12,902 bases of DNA from an uncultured Actinotalea sp. (lineage in GTDB: Bacteria; Actinomycetota; Actinomycetes; Actinomycetales; Cellulomonadaceae), in the NCBI RefSeq assembly GCF_946885855.1, contig NZ_CAMPHH010000080.1, positions 1-12,902 on the forward strand, in the 5' to 3' direction. A program made the translations under genes and the position numbers. This document shows, piece after piece, positions 8,467 to 12,902 of the stretch. The notes below the pieces were generated by a model that saw nothing but the letters and a program-made list of their open reading frames with translations, did no database searches and was not told the DNA's origin. How positions within the stretch are numbered: the stretch's first letter is position 1; every line of letters begins with the position of its first letter.

Positions 8467-9096
8467 GCACCCGACAAGTCCGTCAGCTGGGCCTACAGCG
8501 AGGACTTCCTGCCCTCCGACGACGCGCTGCTGCGTGCTGCCGACCGCGCCGCCCAGCTCGGCGTACCCGCCGTGTCCCCCGGGCAGGGCGCCGTCCTGCG
8601 CCTCGTCGCGGCAGCGCTCCGGGCCGGGGCGGTCGTGGAGGTCGGCACCGGCACCGGCGTCTCGGGCCTGTGGCTCCTGCGCGGCATGGCGCCGGACGGG
8701 GTGCTGACGACCATCGACACGGAGGCCGAGCACCAGCGGGCGGCCAAGCAGACGTTCGCTGAGGCCGGCGTCCGTCCCACGCGGGTGCGGACGATCACCG
8801 GGCGCGCGCTCGACGTCCTCCCCCGGCTGACCGACGGGGCGTACGACCTCGTGCTCGTCGACGGCGACCCGCTCGAGACACCCGCCACCGTCGAGCACGC
8901 CCTGCGCCTGCTGCGTCCCGGCGGCGTCGTCGCCCTCGCGCACGCCCTGCACGAGGACCGGGTCCCGGACCCGGCGCGGCGTGACGAGGTCACGACGACG
9001 CTGCGCGAGGTCGCGCGGAGGCTGCGGGACGACGAGCGCGTGGTCCCGGTCATGCTCCCCAGCGGCGACGGGCTGCTGCTGGCCGCTCGCGTCTGA
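8464..9096 (+). CDS. SAM-dependent O-methyltransferase of the Rv1220c-like type, apparent AUC start
   Basis: This Rossmann-fold methyltransferase is 210 residues from the ATC at 8464. Motif I for S-adenosylmethionine binding is EVGTGTGVSG (Glu59-Gly68), with the acidic residue ending beta-2 at Asp85 (TTIDTE) and the post-II LVDGDP at 131-136. It looks like the class I cation-dependent O-methyltransferase family (PF01596), but the Asp-Asn pair that follows the RPGGVV strand in active metal-dependent enzymes is Ala-His here (159-160). The usual DxDK Lys is Pro136. The substrate is unknown. It is divergent from sigE and shares its candidate promoter, as in mycobacteria, suggesting induction during envelope stress. 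Starting at ATG 8290 would add 58 residues of Arg/Pro/Thr-rich sequence with no family counterpart that I recall. The stop lies 9 nt from the convergent aminopeptidase stop. Confidence 0.88.
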   Translation: MAPDKSVSWAYSEDFLPSDDALLRAADRAAQLGVPAVSPGQGAVLRLVAAALRAGAVVEVGTGTGVSGLWLLRGMAPDGVLTTIDTEAEHQRAAKQTFAEAGVRPTRVRTITGRALDVLPRLTDGAYDLVLVDGDPLETPATVEHALRLLRPGGVVALAHALHEDRVPDPARRDEVTTTLREVARRLRDDERVVPVMLPSGDGLLLAARV

Positions 9097-9105
9097 GGTC
9101 GGGCG

Positions 9106-10716
9106 TCAGCCCAGCCGCGTCAGCCACTCCAGGAGCGCCCGGGTGCCGAATCCCGTGGCGCCCTCGGGGACCTCGTCCTTCGCCGCGGTCGAGCGCGCGG
9201 GCCCGGCGATGTCCAGGTGCACCCACCGGCGCTGCCCGGCGAACCGCTCGAGGAACAGCGCCGCCGTGATGGAGCCGGCGCCCACCCAGCCGTCGGCGGG
9301 GACGTGGCGCAGGTCCGCGACCTCCGACCGCAGGGCGACCCGGTAGTCCGGCACGAGGGGCATCCGCCACAGCGGCTCGCCCGCGGCGCCGCCGGCCTCC
9401 TCGAAGGCCCGCGCCAGCGCGTCGTCGTGCGTGTAGAGGGCTCCGTGGCCGCGACCGAGCCCGAGGGTCGCGGCCCCGGTCAGCGTGGCGACGTCGACGA
9501 GCACGTCCGGGTCCAGCTCGGCGTCGGCGAAGGCCATCCCGTCCGCGAGGACCATGCGGCCCTCCGCGTCCGTGTTGGCCACCTCGACGGTCGTCCCGCC
9601 GTACAGGGTGACGACGTCGCCCGGTCGCCAGGACGCCGCGCCGACGGCGTTCTCCGCGAGCGGCAGCACCGCGGTGACGCGGTGGTCGACACCCGCCTCG
9701 GCGGCGCCCAGGACCGTGGCGAGGGCCACGGCGGCACCCGTCATGTCGGTCTTCATCGGCACCATCGCCTCGCGCGGCTTGATGGACAGGCCGCCCGTGT
9801 CGTAGGTGATGCCCTTGCCGACGACGACGACGTGCCGGGGCGGGACGCCGGATCGGGGCTTCGCCGCCGGCTCGTGGCGCAGGACCACCAGACGCGGCTC
9901 GTACGCCGAGCCCCGGCCGACGGCGAGGACGCCGCCGAAACCGCGCCGCTCGAGCTCCGCCGGACCGAGCACCTCGACGGCCAGCCCGGCGGCTTCTCCG
10001 AGCTCGACGGCGCGGTCGGCCATCCAGGCCGGGCTCTTGAGGGAGGACGGGACCGCGCTGAGCGCCCGGGTGACCCACGTGGCGCGGGCCCGGTGGCGGG
10101 CCGTCCCGACGGCACCGGGGTCGTGGTCGCCCAGCAGCACGAGCTCGGCGGCGGAGCCGTCACGCGGGGCGGCGGTGTCCCCGTCACCCGCCGCAGGGGC
10201 GTCCGCGGCAGCACTGGGGTGGCGGTACGCCCCGAGGAGGTAGCCCTCGACGAGGGCGCGCACGCCCTCGGCGGGCGCGTCGGCGCCCACGGTCGTGAGC
10301 ACGCGTCCCAGGCGGCGGGTGGCGCGCGCGATCGCGGCCCCGGCGCGACGCAGGTCGGCGGGAGAGCCGGACCCGACGCCGACGACCATGAGGCGGGCCG
10401 GCAGGCCGGTCCAGGGCAGCTCGGGGGCGCCCGCGATCGCGCGGGGCAGCGTGACGACGTGCAGCTCGCCGGGCCGTCCCTCGGCCGCGAGCGCGTCCGT
10501 CAGACCGGCCAGGTCCAGGCCGTACCGCACGGCGGCGTCCGCGGTGCCGGCACGCGGCTGGACCCCCTCGTCCTCGTCCCCCGCGGGGGCGACGGGCAGC
10601 ACGAGCGCCTCGGCCCCGCCGTCCGTGAGGAGGTCGGAGGAGGTCACGTCACCCGGGACGACGCGGACCAGGGGGAACCGGTCCAGGAGTCCGGCGACGT
10701 CGAAGCCCGTCGACAC
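9106..10716 (-). CDS. pepA: Leucyl aminopeptidase, peptidase family M17
   Basis: This cytosolic two-metal aminopeptidase removes N-terminal residues during peptide turnover. At 536 residues it is slightly longer than E. coli PepA. The C-terminal catalytic domain (about 215-536) holds all expected residues: Lys301 and Asp306 in GKGITYDTGG, Lys313 in SIKP, Asp324 in MKTDM, and Asp383, Glu385, Arg387 in the signature NTDAEGR. These correspond to the two-metal site and the catalytic Lys and Arg of PepA. The N-terminal domain (about 1-165) is poorly conserved, and a Gly/Ala/Asp-rich insert at about 168-188 links the halves. The start is a GTG with no clear Shine-Dalgarno sequence, so the first codons are less certain; an ATG at 10733 is out of frame. 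DUF3117 lies 67 nt upstream in the same direction. The stop faces the methyltransferase stop at 9 nt, leaving no room for a separate terminator. Confidence 0.95.
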   Translation of the reverse strand: MSTGFDVAGLLDRFPLVRVVPGDVTSSDLLTDGGAEALVLPVAPAGDEDEGVQPRAGTADAAVRYGLDLAGLTDALAAEGRPGELHVVTLPRAIAGAPELPWTGLPARLMVVGVGSGSPADLRRAGAAIARATRRLGRVLTTVGADAPAEGVRALVEGYLLGAYRHPSAAADAPAAGDGDTAAPRDGSAAELVLLGDHDPGAVGTARHRARATWVTRALSAVPSSLKSPAWMADRAVELGEAAGLAVEVLGPAELERRGFGGVLAVGRGSAYEPRLVVLRHEPAAKPRSGVPPRHVVVVGKGITYDTGGLSIKPREAMVPMKTDMTGAAVALATVLGAAEAGVDHRVTAVLPLAENAVGAASWRPGDVVTLYGGTTVEVANTDAEGRMVLADGMAFADAELDPDVLVDVATLTGAATLGLGRGHGALYTHDDALARAFEEAGGAAGEPLWRMPLVPDYRVALRSEVADLRHVPADGWVGAGSITAALFLERFAGQRRWVHLDIAGPARSTAAKDEVPEGATGFGTRALLEWLTRLG

Positions 10717-10738
10717 GGCGACCGGGCGGGCATCGGTG

Positions 10739-10754
10739 CCCCGGCGCGCCGGGG
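10739..10754 (-). terminator. GC-only palindrome between DUF3117 and the aminopeptidase gene
   Basis: CCCCGGCG/CGCCGGGG is a perfect 16-nt palindrome 30 nt past the DUF3117 stop and 22 nt before the aminopeptidase GTG. It may be a terminator or attenuator for the small gene, or a leader structure for pepA. It has no T-run, so the role is uncertain. Confidence 0.3.
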
Positions 10755-10783
10755 GGCGACGGCGGCGGGTGTCACCGCGGACG

Positions 10784-10951
10784 TCAGCTGACGACGGAGG
10801 TCAGCGCCTCACCGAGCTCGCTCGCCTCGGTCGCGTTGAGCTCGACGACCAGACGACCGCCTCCCTCGAGGGGGACGCGCATGACGATGCCGCGCCCTTC
10901 CTTGGTGACCTCGAGCGGCCCGTCACCCGTCCTCGGCTTCATGGCGGCCAT
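10784..10951 (-). CDS. DUF3117 domain protein, small conserved actinobacterial protein
   Basis: This 55-residue protein begins MAAMKPRTGDGPLEVTKEGR and continues with a beta-rich segment (GIVMRVPLEGGGRLVVEL) and a short helix (ASELGEAL). It matches the DUF3117 family, whose mycobacterial member is Rv1211, nearly full length. The family is almost confined to Actinobacteria and has no established function. There is no signal peptide, membrane segment or cysteine, so it is expected in the cytoplasm. The start is set by a ribosome site (GAGGGAG on the - strand, about 6 nt upstream); a second ATG three codons later is less well placed. The gene sits in the same neighbourhood as in mycobacteria, near folP2 and the sigE locus. 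It likely has its own promoter in the 279-nt upstream gap. Confidence 0.93.
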   Translation of the reverse strand: MAAMKPRTGDGPLEVTKEGRGIVMRVPLEGGGRLVVELNATEASELGEALTSVVS

Positions 10952-11055
10952 CGATGGCTCCCTCTTCCGTGCGTCGTGTGCCTGGGCCCGTCCTCGGCCT
11001 GCGGCGTGGCTCCGGCCCCTGCGGGACCGGACGGACCGTGCGGTCGTCCGGGAGA

Positions 11056-11061
11056 AGTCTA
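11056..11061 (-). promoter_or_regulatory. Candidate -10 element upstream of the DUF3117 gene
   Basis: On the - strand TAGACT fits the actinobacterial TAnnnT -10 consensus. It lies in GAACTAGACTTC, the most A/T-rich spot of the 10952-11230 gap. It would give a leader of about 98 nt for DUF3117. No convincing -35 is seen 17 nt upstream (ACCGCC), which is common for housekeeping promoters of this group. Confidence 0.35.
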
Positions 11062-11187
11062 GTTCACCGATCGGGCCGGGCGGTCCCCCGGCGGGCTCCC
11101 GACCTGCGACGGCGCCGCGCGGCGAGGCGTCGCGCCGTCCCGCTCGGCGCGACGGAAGCGTGCTGCGACCCGGGGCGCCGCCCGCCG

Positions 11188-11237
11188 GGTCGTCACGCCG
11201 GGCCGTCACGCCGCGTCGTCACACCGGTCGTCACGGT
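11188..11237. repeat. Four CGTCAC-centred direct repeats at 12-13-bp spacing
   Basis: CGTCAC occurs at 11191, 11204, 11217 and 11229, within longer degenerate units resembling GGTCGTCACGCCG. The last copy overlaps the stop codon of the mannosyltransferase gene. Spacings are 13, 13 and 12 bp. On the - strand the core reads GTGACG. Origin by slippage or a role as a protein-binding array are both possible. Confidence 0.7.
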
Positions 11238-12475
11238 GGCCATCCCGACGGCGGCACGAGCCGCCACAGCAGCGCGACCCACAGGACCTGGCCGACCAGA
11301 CCCGTCGCGAGGAGCGCGACCACGGCGACCGTCCGGCCCGTCGTCGTCCGCCGGGCCAGCGCGGCCGACGACGCCGCGGCCGCGACCGGGAAGGCGAGCA
11401 GGCCGAACCGCACGAGGCTGGTGCCCGGCTCCAGGACGACCACGAGGTAGGCGAGATAGCCGGCGACCCACGTCCACGCCTCGGTGCCCAGCGCCCGCAG
11501 CCGCGGCCAGGCGATCAGCCCGGCGAGGGCGAGGGCCGCGGTGGCGAGCAGCAGCGGGGCGGCGGCACCGACCAGGAAGACGGCGACGTCCCACCAGGGC
11601 ACCAGGGGCACGACCTCCCCGCGCCCCCGCCACGCGCCCTGCGTGCGGGCGTAGGCGTCGGGCTCCCCCGTGGCGAGGCCGACGACGGCGGGCCACAGGA
11701 GTCCGGAGAGCGTCGTCACCGCGCCGGCCGCGAGGACCATCCCCCGGTCCGTGGCCGCGAACGGCTCCCCGGACCGGGCGCGGCGCAGCCGGTCCACCCC
11801 GTGCGCGAGCACGACGAGGGCCATCGGCAGCGCCACGGCGCGTGTCAGCCCGAGCAGCGGCGCGAGCACGAGGACGAGCCCGTACCTCCGGCGCAGCAGC
11901 GCCAGGAGGACCGCCGCGACGAGGAGCAGCGCCAGGGACTCGGTGTACGCGGCCTGCAGGACGGGCGCAGCGGGGTACGTGGCGACGAGCGCGACGGCGA
12001 GGAGCGGCACGCCCCTCGCCGTCGTGACGGTCCCGACGACGCGGTGCACCACGAGCAGCGCGGCGGCGCCGAGGACCGTGGCCAGGGCCGGCGCGGCGAC
12101 CTGCCACGGCAGCCCGAGCGCCAGCAGCGGCCGGACGAGCACCGGGAAGAGCGGGAAGAACGCCCACGCGTTCTGCAGCACGGCCCCGTCGGCCCCGCGG
12201 GGCAGCTCCGCCGGGTAGCCGCGCTCGGCGACCTCCCGGTACCACGAGGCGTCCCAGAACAGCCCGACGTAGTCGGCGTACGACGGCGGCGCGCCCGCCC
12301 ACGGAGTGGTCCCCTGCGTCCGGGCCACCGCGAGGAGGACGACCGCGGAGGCGCCGCGCGCGAGCGCGGCCACCGCGAGCACCTGCACCCACCACGGCCA
12401 GGCCGTCGGGGGCGGGAACGGCCGTGCCCGGCGAGGCACACGCAGGACCTGCGGGCCCTCGGCTCCCCCTGCCAC
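11231..12475 (-). CDS. PIG-V-like polytopic membrane mannosyltransferase
   Basis: This is an integral membrane glycosyltransferase of the GT-C fold, 414 residues. It likely uses a polyprenyl-phosphate sugar donor on the outer face of the membrane. About ten hydrophobic helices are visible between residues 28 and 405. The family signatures are the first outer-loop motif WDASWYREVAERGYP (acidic Asp75 next to Trp74), the NAWAFFPLFPVLVRP block (102-116), AYTES (176-180) and a late LVRFGLLAFP segment. These fit the PIG-V/GPI mannosyltransferase II group (PF04188) found in actinobacteria. The acceptor is not known; cell-wall glycolipid or glycan is a guess. The GTG at 12475 is chosen because GAGGG lies 6 nt upstream, overlapping the stop of the synthase gene before it. 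Longer in-frame starts would run into that gene. The 9-nt spacing indicates one operon with it. Confidence 0.83.
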   Translation of the reverse strand: MAGGAEGPQVLRVPRRARPFPPPTAWPWWVQVLAVAALARGASAVVLLAVARTQGTTPWAGAPPSYADYVGLFWDASWYREVAERGYPAELPRGADGAVLQNAWAFFPLFPVLVRPLLALGLPWQVAAPALATVLGAAALLVVHRVVGTVTTARGVPLLAVALVATYPAAPVLQAAYTESLALLLVAAVLLALLRRRYGLVLVLAPLLGLTRAVALPMALVVLAHGVDRLRRARSGEPFAATDRGMVLAAGAVTTLSGLLWPAVVGLATGEPDAYARTQGAWRGRGEVVPLVPWWDVAVFLVGAAAPLLLATAALALAGLIAWPRLRALGTEAWTWVAGYLAYLVVVLEPGTSLVRFGLLAFPVAAAASSAALARRTTTGRTVAVVALLATGLVGQVLWVALLWRLVPPSGWPP

Positions 12476-12483
12476 GTCGGCCC

Positions 12484-12902
12484 TCAGACGAGACCGCGGG
12501 TCGCGCGCGCCGGCGGGCGCTCGCCACGCAGGACGCCGACCATCTCCAGGGTGCGGCGCGTCGCCCGGACGTCGTGGGCGCGGAACACCGTCGCGCCCTG
12601 CCAGGCCGCGACCACGGTCGCCGCGAGGGTCCCCTCGAGCCGGTCGTCGACCGGGAGGTCGAGCGACTCGCCCACGAAGTCCTTGCGGCTGAGCGCCATG
12701 AGGACCGGGTGCCCGAGCTCGACTAGCCGCGCGGTGCGCCGGGTCAGGTGCACGGAGTGCCACGTCGTCTTGCCGAAGTCGTGCGTCGGGTCCACCAGGA
12801 CCGAGCGCGGGTCGACACCTGCCTCGACGGCCCGCCGCGCGGCGGCGGTCAGGGTCGCCAGGACGTCGAGCAGCACGCCGTCGAGGCGGTCGGCCCCGGG
12901 GG
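12484..12902 (-). CDS. folP2: Dihydropteroate synthase family protein, FolP2-like, 5' end cut off by the window
   Basis: The C-terminal 139 or so residues of a pterin-binding TIM-barrel protein run off the right edge. Visible motifs are VLVDPTHDFGKTTWH (in place of the usual DPGxGFGKT), the sulfonamide-region loop PVLMALSRKDFVGE, and LEGTLAATVVAAWQGATVFRAHDV with the terminal His. The combination THDFGKT, ALSxKDxVGE and RLEGTLAAT matches, as I recall it, the actinobacterial FolP2 paralogue (Rv1207-like) rather than FolP1. Mycobacterial FolP2 has been reported not to act as a normal dihydropteroate synthase, so catalysis should not be assumed. The SRK of the substrate loop is intact here. Roughly half of the protein, with the pterin-binding N-terminal strands, is missing. 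The stop lies 9 nt before the mannosyltransferase start. Confidence 0.88.
   Translation of the reverse strand, partial: PGADRLDGVLLDVLATLTAAARRAVEAGVDPRSVLVDPTHDFGKTTWHSVHLTRRTARLVELGHPVLMALSRKDFVGESLDLPVDDRLEGTLAATVVAAWQGATVFRAHDVRATRRTLEMVGVLRGERPPARATRGLV

Noticed and set aside
9217..10791. 524-codon open frame on the + strand opposite the aminopeptidase
   Set aside because: The M17 catalytic motifs are all in the - strand frame; the + strand product has no recognisable motifs.
12476..12763. N-terminal extension of the mannosyltransferase up to 12763
   Set aside because: This would overlap the folP2-like gene by about 280 nt with an Arg/Pro-rich translation; the GTG at 12475 with GAGGG upstream gives a normal start.

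Overview
The window comes from a very GC-rich actinobacterium. Dense, mostly overlapping genes, near-total G/C at third codon positions, GTG starts and actinobacterium-specific families (DUF3117, PIG-V-type mannosyltransferase, actinobacterial TatB tail, FolP2-type synthase) all point there. From memory of the families, the proteins look most like Cellulomonadaceae or other Micrococcales; this is an inference, not a search result. Nothing suggests a phage, plasmid, insertion sequence, CRISPR array or RNA gene.

Layout. On the + strand, positions 1-2365 carry the 3' part of sdhA and all of sdhB (succinate dehydrogenase flavoprotein and iron-sulfur subunits), joined by a 1-nt TGATG stop/start overlap. 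Converging on them from the - strand are trpS and a 2H-phosphoesterase ('2'-5' RNA ligase' family) gene that overlap by 4 nt. Next on the - strand is a cell-envelope stress cluster, reading right to left: sigE (ECF sigma factor), an RseA-like zinc-finger anti-sigma factor, an HtrA-like membrane-anchored PDZ serine protease, and tatB. The first three are joined by 4-nt overlaps. Divergent from sigE is an O-methyltransferase gene on the + strand, the position of the Rv1220c-like gene beside sigE in mycobacteria. Further right, all on the - strand, are an M17 leucyl aminopeptidase, a 55-residue DUF3117 protein, a PIG-V-like membrane mannosyltransferase, and the 3' part of a dihydropteroate-synthase-family gene of the FolP2 type.

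How the parts fit. SigE, its membrane anti-sigma factor and HtrA form a recognisable envelope-stress circuit: the anti-sigma holds SigE through an HxxxCxxC zinc motif, and the protease and Tat component are likely outputs. Between sigE and the methyltransferase lies a near-symmetric element, GGGAAC-N18-GTTCCC. Read on either strand it gives an ECF-type -35 (GGAAC) and -10 (GTT) at 18-bp spacing, so it looks like a bidirectional autoregulatory promoter. The methyltransferase downstream of it appears to begin at an AUC codon, with an ideal Shine-Dalgarno sequence 5 nt upstream and no ATG, GTG or TTG at the family's normal start position.

No gene-free stretch exceeds 300 bases. The longest is 10952-11230 (279 nt), which holds a candidate -10 element and four CGTCAC repeats. 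The next is 8222-8463 (242 nt), the divergent sigE/methyltransferase regulatory region. The window is largely ordinary chromosomal core; the points of interest are regulatory and translational details around sigE, not a new gene system.
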